Below are positions 17,727 through 26,622 of a stretch of DNA of 64,000 nucleotides, piece by piece. The stretch spans positions 1 through 64,000 of the forward strand of contig CAZJUQ010000038.1 of the NCBI GenBank assembly GCA_964549335.1. The letters run 5' to 3'. The stretch is from Sulfidibacterium sp964549335 (GTDB lineage Bacteria > Bacteroidota > Bacteroidia > Bacteroidales > F082). Both the position numbers and the translations under genes were made by a program. The notes below the pieces were generated by a model. It was given only the letters and a program-made list of their open reading frames with translations. It was not told the origin of the DNA and did not search any database. Each line of letters begins with the position of its first letter. The first letter of the stretch is position 1.

Positions 17727-19184
17727 TTACAACATAAATTCATACGACACTCTCATGCCGTTAGGATAGACGCCTTTGAGGCGAATTACCCTGTTTTTCG
17801 ATTTTGCAAGAGCATTGTTCAAATCCTCTTTATTGTTTACATCCACTCCGTTTACTTTGGTAATGATAAAACCTTTAACGATACCTCCCCGTTTCAAAAT
17901 ACCGTCGTTAACGTCAACCACCGTCAATCCTGAGTTTAAGCCCAAATTTTCAAGGTCTTCGCTTTTAGCCGTACGCAACGACACGTTTAAATCGTTATTG
18001 TAAAAGACATCTCCAACCTTAACAATGGTTGTAGTACCGTTTTTGTTTTTCAGGGTAACTTTAAAAGTTTTTTCTTTTCCGTCGCGGTGGATAACCACAT
18101 TTACCACGTCTCCGGGGCTGTATTGACCAACGGTACCCGTAAGTTCCGAAATAGTATTTATGGGAGTATTGTTTATTTTAATGATAACGTCACCCTCTTT
18201 AATTCCCGCATCGGAAGCACCGCTACCGTCAACCACACCGGCCACATAAACCCCTTCCATTTCGGGCAATCCTATTTGGTTTGCAAAATCGGCGTCAATA
18301 TCACGGATTTGAACACCGAGGTAGGCACGTTGTATTTCGCCGTATTTCATAAGGTCGTCAACAACTTTTTTAACGATATTAACCGGAATTGCAAACGAGT
18401 AACCTTCGTAAACACCGGTATGCGAAGCTATAGCGGCATTTATCCCCACAAGTTCGCCTTTTGTATTTACCAAGGCGCCACCGCTGTTTCCTCTGTTCAC
18501 CGCCGCGTCGGTTTGAATAAACGACTCTATCGACGATCTGCTTCCGAGTATGTTTATGTTTCGTGCTTTGGCGCTAACTATTCCCGCTGTAACGGTTGAT
18601 GTCAGATTAAAAGGATTGCCGACCGCCAGCACCCATTCTCCCACCTTCAAGTCGTCGGAATTGCCGTAAACGAGGTAGGGCAAATCTTTGGCATCAACCT
18701 TTATCAAAGCCAAATCGGTGGAAGGTGCCGTACCGATGACTTTAGCCTCCATTTTCCTTTTGTCGTTGAAAGTAACAGTTATTCTGTCGGCTCCTTCAAC
18801 CACGTGATTATTGGTAACTATATATCCGTCGGGCGAAATCACCACTCCGGAACCATATGCTATTATTGCGCTCTGTTGGTGAGGATATCCGTAAAAATAG
18901 TCTCTGAAAGGACCGAAAAAATCGTCATAAGCCTCGGTTTTGACACCAATTTCGGTTTTTATGTGAACCACGGCATTTACCGATTTTTGTGCCGCTTCGG
19001 TAAAATCAACATTCTTTTGAGGTATGTATGAACTTTTTACTATGGGAATGGTATTTTGCGCTACAATATTATTCGACTTCCCAATATTTTTTTCGTTACG
19101 GTTTTTTACCGTTAAAAACATTATAACAAATACCAATGCTGTCCCGAGCATTGCCCCCAAAAAACTTTTTACAAAATTTTTCAT
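17727..19184 (-). CDS. degP: HtrA/DegP family periplasmic serine protease
   Basis: A 485-residue Do-type protease/chaperone for misfolded envelope proteins. An N-terminal hydrophobic segment (about residues 9-26) is a signal or anchor. The catalytic triad is H127 ('TNNHVVEG'), D157 ('PSTDLALIKV') and S234 ('NRGNSGGALVN'). Two PDZ domains follow: the first around residues 290-375 ('YLGVQIRDID', 'GSGASDAGIKEGD') and the second, shorter one at the C-terminus ('GIVKGFIITKVNGVDV'). It is followed by a gap, then rpoD on the same strand; no terminator was noticed between them. Confidence 0.94.
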   Translation of the reverse strand: MKNFVKSFLGAMLGTALVFVIMFLTVKNRNEKNIGKSNNIVAQNTIPIVKSSYIPQKNVDFTEAAQKSVNAVVHIKTEIGVKTEAYDDFFGPFRDYFYGYPHQQSAIIAYGSGVVISPDGYIVTNNHVVEGADRITVTFNDKRKMEAKVIGTAPSTDLALIKVDAKDLPYLVYGNSDDLKVGEWVLAVGNPFNLTSTVTAGIVSAKARNINILGSRSSIESFIQTDAAVNRGNSGGALVNTKGELVGINAAIASHTGVYEGYSFAIPVNIVKKVVDDLMKYGEIQRAYLGVQIRDIDADFANQIGLPEMEGVYVAGVVDGSGASDAGIKEGDVIIKINNTPINTISELTGTVGQYSPGDVVNVVIHRDGKEKTFKVTLKNKNGTTTIVKVGDVFYNNDLNVSLRTAKSEDLENLGLNSGLTVVDVNDGILKRGGIVKGFIITKVNGVDVNNKEDLNNALAKSKNRVIRLKGVYPNGMRVSYEFML

Positions 19185-19349
19185 AACTTTATATTTTTAA
19201 GTTTACCGTTTAAACGTTTTATTATCTTTTTAGTTTTGCAACTGTTGTTAATCTTTGTTAATTCACAATCAGAACTTTTAAGGTTAATCAACAATCAAAC
19301 CGTTCTTATTTAGAACATTTTTATTTTAACAATATTTAATGAATAAAAG

Positions 19350-20138
19350 ATGACTATCGAATTTTACAAATACCACGGCAACGGCAACGATTTTATAATA
19401 ATAGACGAATGGGAAAAAAGTTACGATTTCGACAAAAAACGGATTTCGCTGTTGTGCGACAGACACTTTGGAATTGGCGCCGACGGTCTTATCAGGTTGT
19501 CGAAATCGGAAACAGCGGATTTTGTAATGAGATATTACAATTCGGACGGCAACCTTGCAAGCATGTGTGGTAACGGAGGCAGATGCATTGCCTCTTTTGC
19601 TTTCGAACACGGATACGGCGGCAAAGAGATGCGGTTTGAGGCTTACGATGGTATTCATAAAGCATCGGTAATAAAAGTACTGAAGCCGGGCAAAGAAAAT
19701 TATATATCTCTTCGCATGAACGATGTAACAAATATTTCCAAAAAAGGGAAATACTATTTCCTCGATACCGGCTCGCCGCACTATGTGGAATTTGTGAAAG
19801 ACGTTGAAAATACCGATGTGGTAAACAGGGGCAAATCGATACGTTACGACAAACGTTTTGCGCCCGGCGGTACCAATGTCAACTTTGTAGAGATAAAAGA
19901 CAAACGACTTTTTGTCAGAACGTACGAGCGCGGTGTAGAAAACGAAACCCTTTCGTGCGGCACGGGTGTAACGGCAGCAAACATTGCCGCATATTTGGAA
20001 ACGGGAATGAAAAATTTTGAAACAATAACCAAAGGAGGTTCTTTTTCAGTGAATTTCGAAACGGTTAATAATGTATTTGAAAATGTATTTTTAACGGGAG
20101 CCGCAACCTTTGTTTTCAAAGGTGTAATAAACATATAG
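19350..20138 (+). CDS. dapF: Diaminopimelate epimerase
   Basis: A 262-residue DapF, which interconverts LL- and meso-diaminopimelate for lysine and peptidoglycan synthesis. Both catalytic cysteines are in place: C73 in 'NLASMCGNGGRC' and C203 in 'ETLSCGTGVTAA'. The N-terminal 'YHGNGNDFIIID' is also conserved. It is slightly shorter than E. coli DapF (274). It converges with the DUF5723 gene, with 3 bp between the two stops and no room for a separate terminator. Confidence 0.96.
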   Translation: MTIEFYKYHGNGNDFIIIDEWEKSYDFDKKRISLLCDRHFGIGADGLIRLSKSETADFVMRYYNSDGNLASMCGNGGRCIASFAFEHGYGGKEMRFEAYDGIHKASVIKVLKPGKENYISLRMNDVTNISKKGKYYFLDTGSPHYVEFVKDVENTDVVNRGKSIRYDKRFAPGGTNVNFVEIKDKRLFVRTYERGVENETLSCGTGVTAANIAAYLETGMKNFETITKGGSFSVNFETVNNVFENVFLTGAATFVFKGVINI

Positions 20139-20141
20139 AGA

Positions 20142-21662
20142 CTATCTGCGGTGTTTTCTGAATATCCTTCTCTGTTTTGCCGAATATCCGTATTCACCGT
20201 TTTGACATGCGCTATTCCTGCGCGACCTGCAAACACCTTTTTCGCCAAGGTTTATTTTTACCGATGCATAGATATCCAATCCGTTCAAGTCGGCAAGTCC
20301 CAACCAAGTTCCGAGGCGTTCGGTACCTATTGTAAAAAACCAAAGCCTCGCCGATAATCCTATGCGGGGATATTTATAATCGTAAATGCTAACGGGAATA
20401 TTCACCTCAAAATATCTTGTCTCGTAACGCGGAACAACGGCAATTTGCGCCGCCCTGCGCATGGCATTTCCGGTAATTTTTAAAGGGTGTATCCAAAAAC
20501 CGCCTATGTATAGGTTTTTTGCCGTATGGAAATCCATCTGTACACTCAATGCCGTTGGCAAACCCACACTAAACGATGATGCTTTCAACGAAGATGCAGG
20601 ATCGCCGTAAAACACCTCGCTCAACGAGCGCATAACCCCGTTTATACTGTTAAAGTTAACGGTATCGACATTATCCCAGTACGAACTTACATCGTCGTAT
20701 GTATGCCATTGGGCATTGTTCTTAAAACGCAAACTACCCAAATCCAAAACCGAAACTCCTATCCGGTAAAAATAATCTTCGTACGGTTGCGAACATAACG
20801 AATACTTGTCCCAACGCTTGTATCCCCTTTTTTTCTTTATGTAAACAATACCCAAATCGGCAGAAATTCCGCTGCCTTTAAAAAAGGGGTCATGATTAAT
20901 GTCGTTTGTATTATAATCGACAGGTAACGAAAACCCCAATCCGGCATTAGCATTTCTAATGTTTACGGTAGTGTCGTTAACTATTATGTAATCTATATTA
21001 TCAACAGACATTGTAAGCCCGGCATAACCCCACAGTTTGCGCAGGGTTATTCCCAAGGTTAGTTGCGTATCGAAATATTTGTATATGTTATATGCATAAC
21101 TGAAGCCCACTTCCATCCACGCCGAAGTTGATAAATCAATATTGTAATCGATAAAGTTAATATTGTGAAGCGAGTCGTCTTTTATGCCGATATATCCTAT
21201 TGCCGGCATTTCCCACGGTATATTGTCGGCCGACATAAAATAGCGTGTTCCCGTGGTAAACGCAAAACCGTGATCGCCCCATTGAAACGAAGCCGACGGA
21301 CCCGCCACCCTGATACTGGAATGTAAAAATTTTGTCTCCTTACCGTTATAAATTTTCACATTAACACTGTCTTCCCCGTATTTGGGAGGCTCTTCCAGTC
21401 GCATAGCTTTGTATATGGAATAGTCGCCCTTGGGTATATAGTACATATCTTGCCTGAAAAAAACGTCGGCCGATACTATGTTAATATCAAGATAGGTTTT
21501 ATTATTTGTAAGCATTGCAGGATTGTACAAAGTGCTCATCACTCCGCTGTAATTCCCCAAACCTACACCCAACATTTCCTGTGCATATCCCCTGTTTTGC
21601 AGATATGTTATCATGAAAATCACAGGCATTAAATAAAATAAAAGAGATTCCTTCTTCCCCAT
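20142..21662 (-). CDS. DUF5723-family outer-membrane protein
   Basis: A 506-residue exported protein. The signal peptide covers about residues 1-27 ('GYAQ' before the cut). The mature start 'MLGVGLGNYSGVMSTLYNPAML' is the hallmark of the DUF5723 family, predicted outer-membrane barrels in Bacteroidota with no assigned function. Alternating aromatic-rich strands run through the protein. The last ~35 residues after the probable final strand are basic (Arg/Lys-rich), which is unusual for a barrel end. A TATTTTTG element lies upstream. Confidence 0.75.
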   Translation of the reverse strand: MGKKESLLFYLMPVIFMITYLQNRGYAQEMLGVGLGNYSGVMSTLYNPAMLTNNKTYLDINIVSADVFFRQDMYYIPKGDYSIYKAMRLEEPPKYGEDSVNVKIYNGKETKFLHSSIRVAGPSASFQWGDHGFAFTTGTRYFMSADNIPWEMPAIGYIGIKDDSLHNINFIDYNIDLSTSAWMEVGFSYAYNIYKYFDTQLTLGITLRKLWGYAGLTMSVDNIDYIIVNDTTVNIRNANAGLGFSLPVDYNTNDINHDPFFKGSGISADLGIVYIKKKRGYKRWDKYSLCSQPYEDYFYRIGVSVLDLGSLRFKNNAQWHTYDDVSSYWDNVDTVNFNSINGVMRSLSEVFYGDPASSLKASSFSVGLPTALSVQMDFHTAKNLYIGGFWIHPLKITGNAMRRAAQIAVVPRYETRYFEVNIPVSIYDYKYPRIGLSARLWFFTIGTERLGTWLGLADLNGLDIYASVKINLGEKGVCRSRRNSACQNGEYGYSAKQRRIFRKHRR

Positions 21663-21696
21663 TGTGTCAATTCATTCGATTATAAAAAATAAACGG

Positions 21697-21704
21697 CAAA
21701 AATA
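21697..21704 (-). promoter_or_regulatory. -7 element of DUF5723 gene
   Basis: On the minus strand TATTTTTG (exact TAnnTTTG), 34 bp before the start codon. No clear -33 box. Confidence 0.4.
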
Positions 21705-21800
21705 GTTTTTTCATATACATACGTTTTAAAACTTGACATAACCAAGCCGAAATAGTTGCATTCGTTTAAAACATTATACTGTTGTGTTACAAAAAAACAA

Positions 21801-21808
21801 TATATTTG
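21801..21808 (+). promoter_or_regulatory. -7 element of phosphate transporter gene
   Basis: TATATTTG matches TAnnTTTG. It would give a leader of about 145 nt before the GTG start, long for this genome, and that leader contains the inverted repeat at 21832-21902. Confidence 0.4.
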
Positions 21809-21831
21809 TTGGAGCAGGGAGAACGGACGTG

Positions 21832-21902
21832 TTTTGTGTTAAACTTTTGATTTATAACATACTGTACGGGTTTTTAAAATTTAATAATTTCTTAACACAA
21901 AA
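21832..21902 (+). repeat. 11-bp inverted repeat in the phosphate transporter leader
   Basis: TTTTGTGTTAA (21832-21842) and TTAACACAAAA (21892-21902) are perfect complements 49 bp apart. A further direct copy of the core, TTGTGTTA, lies at 21782-21789. Three copies of one core upstream of a transporter gene could be operator half-sites or an RNA hairpin. Confidence 0.45.
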
Positions 21903-21961
21903 ACGGATATGTTATTACGACTTTTAATTCACTTTGCGGCGTAATTTTAAAATCATAAAAA

Positions 21962-24259
21962 GTGGAAACAATTTACCTTATTTTAATTATCATTTTGTTT
22001 GCTCTTGCAGTCACCGATTTGATAGTGGGAGTAAGCAACGATGCCGTAAACTTTTTAAATGCGGCGGTAGGTTCAAAAGTAGCCAAATTCAGAGTAATAA
22101 TGATTATTGCCGCTCTCGGTATTCTTGCCGGTACGGTTTTTTCGAGCGGCATGATGGAAGTGGCACGAAAAGGGATTTTTCACCCTCAGATGTTTTATTT
22201 CAAAGAGATAATGATAATATTTCTTGCCGTCATGATTGCCGATGTGTTAATGCTTGACATTTTCAACACTTTCGGTTTGCCCACATCCACAACCGTTTCC
22301 ATAGTTTTCGATTTGCTTGGTGCGGCAGTGGGAATGGCATCGATAAAACTCATGAGTTCGCCCGAAAACCTCCAACAATTCAAACAATATCTTTATGACA
22401 ACCGGTTAATAGAGAGTGTAAACCAATCGTTAAACCTTGGAGATTTCATTAATTCGTCAAAAGCCCTGGCAATAATTTCGGGGATACTCGTGTCGGTAGC
22501 CATTGCTTTTACTGTAGGCGCCATAATTCAATATATCGTCAGAATAGCATTTTCGTTCGATTATAAAAAGCGTATAAGCAAATTCGGAGCTTTGTGGGGT
22601 GGCATTGCCATTACCTTTATCACCTATTTTATTTTTATCAAAGGTATTAGCGGGGCAAGCTTCGTAACCGAAGATATTCAAGAGTGGATTAAAAGTAACA
22701 GCGGGTTATTGCTTTTATACAGTTTTTTGGGGTGGACAATAATTTTACAAATATTGTATTGGCTGTTTAAAGTCAACATATTGAAAATAATAGTGCTTGT
22801 TGGAACATTTTCGTTGGCAATGGCTTTTGCGGGCAACGATTTGGTAAACTTTATCGGTGTTCCCATTGCCGGATACAATTCGTACGAAATATATGCCCAA
22901 TCGCCGGGAGCAAATCCCGACACGCTGGCAATGACTCAACTCGGGGGCAAGGTGGCCATTCCGGTATATTTCCTTCTCGGCGCAGGACTAATAATGGTTG
23001 TAACCCTGTTTACCTCGAAAAAAGCCAAATCCGTAATAAAAACCTCGCTTGATTTGGCAAGACAAAATACCGGCGACGAACGTTTCAAGTCGAACAAAGT
23101 ATCCAAAATTCTGGTACGGTCATCCATAGAGGCCGTTTCGGGAATAAAGAAAATTATCCCCGGGAAAGTATCACGAGCCATTGAAAAACAGTTTGAACCA
23201 TTGCCGCCGTCAAAACAGGAAAAAGACCCGCCCTCGTTCGATTTGATACGTGCTTCGGTAATTTTAACGGTCAGCAGCGCATTGATTGCACTGGGAACAT
23301 CTTTGAAACTCCCATTGTCAACAACATATGTTACTTTTATGGTTGCCATGGGCTCGTCGCTTGCCGATAAAGCCTGGGGACGCGAAAGCGCGGTTTACCG
23401 TATTGCCGGAGTATTCAACGTTATCGGCGGTTGGTTTTTAACAGCCTTGGCGGCTTTTACCACGGCTTTTATTATGGCATACATTTTCTATTACGGCGGG
23501 TTTATTGCTGTGTTTGTCATGGTTGGTGTTGCCGTATTCGTATTTATTAAAACAAAAAAAATACATGCCGAAAGAAGCAAAAAACAAGACGATAACATAA
23601 ATGCCATTCTCGACCTTACCGATGAAAACATGTCGGAAAAAGCAAAAGCCTCCATTATTAACAACCTGAAAACCATAAATGAAGAATACGGATATTTGAT
23701 AGAAGGTCTTAAAACCGAAAATATCAAAACGCTGAAAAAAGCAAGAAAAAAGATAAAAAAGATTACCGCCGATACAAAATACATGAAAGATCATATTAAC
23801 CTGATAATAGAAAAACTGCACGAAGAATCGGTGGAAACGGCACACTACATTGTTACCGTTTTAGATTATATGCGCGAAATGTTGCACAGCATCAATTTTA
23901 CTATTGAACCGGCTTTGGAACATGTGGATAACAACCATAAACCTTTGCTGAAAGAGCAAATCAAAGAGCTTAAACAGATTCACGACACCTTGTCGGAGAT
24001 GTTTGAAACAATATCAAACCATATCGAAAACAAGGATTTCAGCAAACAGCAAACCGTATTGGATTTGGAAGAAAAAGTATTAAAACAGATAGAAAGCTTC
24101 AACAAATCGCAAATAAAAAGAATTAAAAACGGTACTGTAGGAACCCGAAACAGCATTTTATATTTGAACATTTTGAATGAAACAAAAAATTTATCTTTGC
24201 AAGCAATTAATCTCTACAAAGCACAACGCGACTTTGTGGATTTTAAAAAAGGCAAATGA
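21962..24259 (+). CDS. PiT-family phosphate transporter with PhoU-like tail
   Basis: A 765-residue membrane protein. The first ~530 residues are a PiT-type inorganic phosphate (cation-coupled) permease with the two family repeats: 'GVSNDAVNFLNAAVGS' plus 'GLPTSTTVSIVFDLLG' in the first, and 'FAGNDLVNFIGVPIAG' plus 'LPLSTTYVTFMVAMGS' in the second. Residues ~545-765 are soluble, helical and charged and resemble PhoU or the Pit accessory protein, so transport and regulation are joined in one chain. The start codon is GTG, immediately before the first membrane segment. It overlaps the next gene by 4 bp. Confidence 0.92.
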   Translation: METIYLILIIILFALAVTDLIVGVSNDAVNFLNAAVGSKVAKFRVIMIIAALGILAGTVFSSGMMEVARKGIFHPQMFYFKEIMIIFLAVMIADVLMLDIFNTFGLPTSTTVSIVFDLLGAAVGMASIKLMSSPENLQQFKQYLYDNRLIESVNQSLNLGDFINSSKALAIISGILVSVAIAFTVGAIIQYIVRIAFSFDYKKRISKFGALWGGIAITFITYFIFIKGISGASFVTEDIQEWIKSNSGLLLLYSFLGWTIILQILYWLFKVNILKIIVLVGTFSLAMAFAGNDLVNFIGVPIAGYNSYEIYAQSPGANPDTLAMTQLGGKVAIPVYFLLGAGLIMVVTLFTSKKAKSVIKTSLDLARQNTGDERFKSNKVSKILVRSSIEAVSGIKKIIPGKVSRAIEKQFEPLPPSKQEKDPPSFDLIRASVILTVSSALIALGTSLKLPLSTTYVTFMVAMGSSLADKAWGRESAVYRIAGVFNVIGGWFLTALAAFTTAFIMAYIFYYGGFIAVFVMVGVAVFVFIKTKKIHAERSKKQDDNINAILDLTDENMSEKAKASIINNLKTINEEYGYLIEGLKTENIKTLKKARKKIKKITADTKYMKDHINLIIEKLHEESVETAHYIVTVLDYMREMLHSINFTIEPALEHVDNNHKPLLKEQIKELKQIHDTLSEMFETISNHIENKDFSKQQTVLDLEEKVLKQIESFNKSQIKRIKNGTVGTRNSILYLNILNETKNLSLQAINLYKAQRDFVDFKKGK

Positions 24260-24741
24260 TAACAAAACTTAAAATAGTCACCGGAGGGCAGACGGGCGTT
24301 GACCGTGCTGCCCTCGACTTTGCTTTGGAAAACAATATTGAATGCGGGGGGTGGTGCCCTAAAAACAGAATAGCCGAAGACGGGACAATAAACGATAAAT
24401 ACCCCCTTGTGGAAACTCCTTCTACCGACAGCAAGGAAAGAACATTCCGCAACGTTAAGGATTCGGACGGAACAATAGTATTCATTAAAAACAAAATAGA
24501 TGAAGGTACGGGTGTTACCATCGACTTTGCCGAACAAATGAACAAACCTCTCTACGTAGTTCACCTTAATATGAACATTGAAGACCAGGAATCCGGAGTG
24601 TTTAACTGGTTTGTCGAAAACAAAATAAAAACCTTGAATGTAGCGGGTGCAAAGGAGAGTTTTTGTCCGGGAATTTATAACGAAACAAAAGAATTTTTAA
24701 ACAAATTTTTAAAACTGTTTTTAAAAAGGGAATCTCGATAA
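24256..24741 (+). CDS. YpsA/SLOG-type 'putative molybdenum carrier' protein
   Basis: A 161-residue Rossmann-like protein. 'IVTGGQTGVDRAALDFAL' near the N-terminus and 'GGWCPKNRIAEDG' mark the family usually labelled putative molybdenum carrier, part of the SLOG/YpsA group thought to bind nucleotide ligands. 'VAGAKESFCPGIY' near the C-terminus is also typical. No metal-carrier activity has been shown for most members, so the function is open. It overlaps the phosphate transporter gene (ATGA), suggesting coupled expression, and converges with prmC with 5 bp between. Confidence 0.8.
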   Translation: MITKLKIVTGGQTGVDRAALDFALENNIECGGWCPKNRIAEDGTINDKYPLVETPSTDSKERTFRNVKDSDGTIVFIKNKIDEGTGVTIDFAEQMNKPLYVVHLNMNIEDQESGVFNWFVENKIKTLNVAGAKESFCPGIYNETKEFLNKFLKLFLKRESR

Positions 24742-24746
24742 AAAAA

Positions 24747-25616
24747 TCATCTTTTCGTTCCGGTTGCAAACCTCGGTTTTCCTCTAAAATCCTTAAACAC
24801 TTCCACCTTCTCGAATCCCGTTAACCGCAACAAGTTAAAAATTTCGCCGCCAAAAGCTTCGTTTATCTCAAAATACAACCTTCCTCCCCCGCTTAAACGG
24901 CTTTTTGCATAAACACATATTTTTTCGTAAAACAGCAACGGATTTCCTTCGGGCACAAAAAGCGCCTGACGGGGTTCATAATCAAGAACGTTGGCTCTCA
25001 TGTCAGCTCTATCGTTTTGGGTTACATAGGGCGGGTTACTCACTATCAAATCGTATTCCCCCGTTTTGTCCCACTGTTCAGAATCGAGAATATCAATTTT
25101 CAAAAACTCCACATCCAACATGTTTTTGGCAGCGTTTTTTCTTGCAACCTCAAGAGCGTCGTCCGAAATATCCACGGCGGTAACTTTTGCTTCGCCAAAT
25201 ACATTTTTCAATGCTAAAGCAATGCAGCCGCTACCCGTACCAATATCCAAAACAGCTGCGGGAGAGCTGCCTTTTTCCCTGGACACTATTTCAGCCACAA
25301 GTTCCTCGGTTTCGGGACGCGGTATCAAAACACTTTCGTTAACAATTAAATCCAGACCCGAAAACTCAACCTCACCTGTAATGTATTGCAAAGGCTTGTT
25401 ACGCAATAAATCTTTTACGGCAAAATGAAGTTTTAACATTTCCGACTCCGACAACCTGTATCCCGGATTTAGTGCTTGTTCAGCCTTCGACAGTCCGAAA
25501 AAGTGTTCAATCAATATATTTACCATTTCCATAGCCTCGCCGTATCCGTAATCAGCCGATAGCTGCGAATGTATCCTGTTTTTTATCTCCTTTAAATTGT
25601 TAGTGCCGTATTTCAT
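24747..25616 (-). CDS. prmC: Release factor glutamine N5-methyltransferase
   Basis: A 289-residue PrmC/HemK, which methylates the Gln of the GGQ motif in release factors RF1/RF2. The N-terminal helical domain holds the release factor; the SAM-binding motif is 'VLDIGTGSGCIALAL' and the substrate motif NPPY is at 194-197. 'RPETEELV' (100-107) is another PrmC signature. It stands alone; the decayed pseudogene lies upstream. Confidence 0.95.
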   Translation of the reverse strand: MKYGTNNLKEIKNRIHSQLSADYGYGEAMEMVNILIEHFFGLSKAEQALNPGYRLSESEMLKLHFAVKDLLRNKPLQYITGEVEFSGLDLIVNESVLIPRPETEELVAEIVSREKGSSPAAVLDIGTGSGCIALALKNVFGEAKVTAVDISDDALEVARKNAAKNMLDVEFLKIDILDSEQWDKTGEYDLIVSNPPYVTQNDRADMRANVLDYEPRQALFVPEGNPLLFYEKICVYAKSRLSGGGRLYFEINEAFGGEIFNLLRLTGFEKVEVFKDFRGKPRFATGTKR

Positions 25617-25644
25617 AAGGGTTTGAATATGGTGCGATTGACAT

Positions 25645-26040
25645 TTAAACGCTCTGAATTTTCAATTTACCACTATATTTCTCCGTTTCTATTCCCCTAC
25701 ATTTAACAGTTCTATATTTAACAATATCTCCTGTAAGTTCTGCAACTTTATCCATGCTATTATCATTTTTACCATCATAAATAACTATAACCTCAGCAGG
25801 TTATAAGGCGCAAACATAACCTATATAAGTTATACTTGCAAGATTATCTCTTTTTATCCGTCAATTCCATTTAATTTATATTGAAATTACTACCTCAACA
25901 ATCATCAATTGCCACAACTTTCTTAGAACATAAACCGCTATTATAACATGTGCGGTTTATAACTATACTATATTTACTACAATATTTTGTTCTACTTCTA
26001 CTACCTTTAAAATATTGGCTTTTCTCAGCATGAACCCTAA
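25645..26040 (-). pseudogene. Decayed coding remnant with internal stops
   Basis: About 400 bp between prmC and the NTPase gene, visibly richer in A and T than its neighbours. On the minus strand one frame reads like protein but is broken. From high to low coordinate: a segment with 'EKSQYFKGSRSRTKYCSKY' and 'GLCSKKVVAIDDC' followed by TGA; then 'RDNLASITYIGYVCAL' and TAA; then 'PAEVIVIYDGKNDNSMDKVA' running to a natural TAA at 25645. At least two stops and no start codon remain. Codon choice (many AT-ending codons) differs from the flanking genes, which suggests an acquired gene. I do not recognise the family. Confidence 0.5.
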
Positions 26041-26096
26041 CGCAAAGGTAAAAAATGTAATAAGCCCGATTTTATTATTTTTGAACAAAAACAGAC

Positions 26097-26615
26097 ATGA
26101 AAATATATATCATAGCAGGAAACCGGGAAGAGGGTAAAACAACCCTTTTAAAAGAGGTTATTATCCTTTTGAAAAACAGAGGGATTTCCATGTCGGGATT
26201 TTATGCCGAAGGAAAATTCGAGAAGGGTGAGCGGAGCTCTTTCGAACTTACGGATGTTAACAGCGGCAAACATTACCACCTCTGCCGCCGGACGGCACCC
26301 GGGAACAGGGGATTTACATTCGATAAACAAAATGTAATTGCCGGCAACAAACTGCTTGAACCTTCACCTAACGTTTGCCTGTACATAATTGACGAGGTAG
26401 GCAAAATGGAGATAAAAGGGGAGATATGGCATGATGCTTTGCAAAAATTAATTAAAAACGGGAACAACCTTTTAATTACCGTAAGAAGAGACTATACAAA
26501 AGAAGTTGTCGGTAAATTCGGATTTGAGAAATACAAAATATTTGATACGGACGACAATCCCTCGGAAATAGCTGCAATAATAGATAAAGAAATAGGCTAC
26601 CTTTGCAAAAAATAA
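26097..26615 (+). CDS. NTPase of the THEP1 (NTPase_1) family
   Basis: A 172-residue P-loop protein. The Walker A is 'GNREEGKTT' at residues 8-16 and the Walker B-like segment is 'VCLYIIDEVGKMEI', the signature of THEP1-type nucleoside-triphosphatases. 'GFYAEG' after the first strand pair is also typical. The enzymes hydrolyse several NTPs in vitro; the physiological role is unknown. It lies 7 bp upstream of obg, so the two are probably co-transcribed. Confidence 0.85.
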   Translation: MKIYIIAGNREEGKTTLLKEVIILLKNRGISMSGFYAEGKFEKGERSSFELTDVNSGKHYHLCRRTAPGNRGFTFDKQNVIAGNKLLEPSPNVCLYIIDEVGKMEIKGEIWHDALQKLIKNGNNLLITVRRDYTKEVVGKFGFEKYKIFDTDDNPSEIAAIIDKEIGYLCKK

Positions 26616-26622
26616 AACAAGT

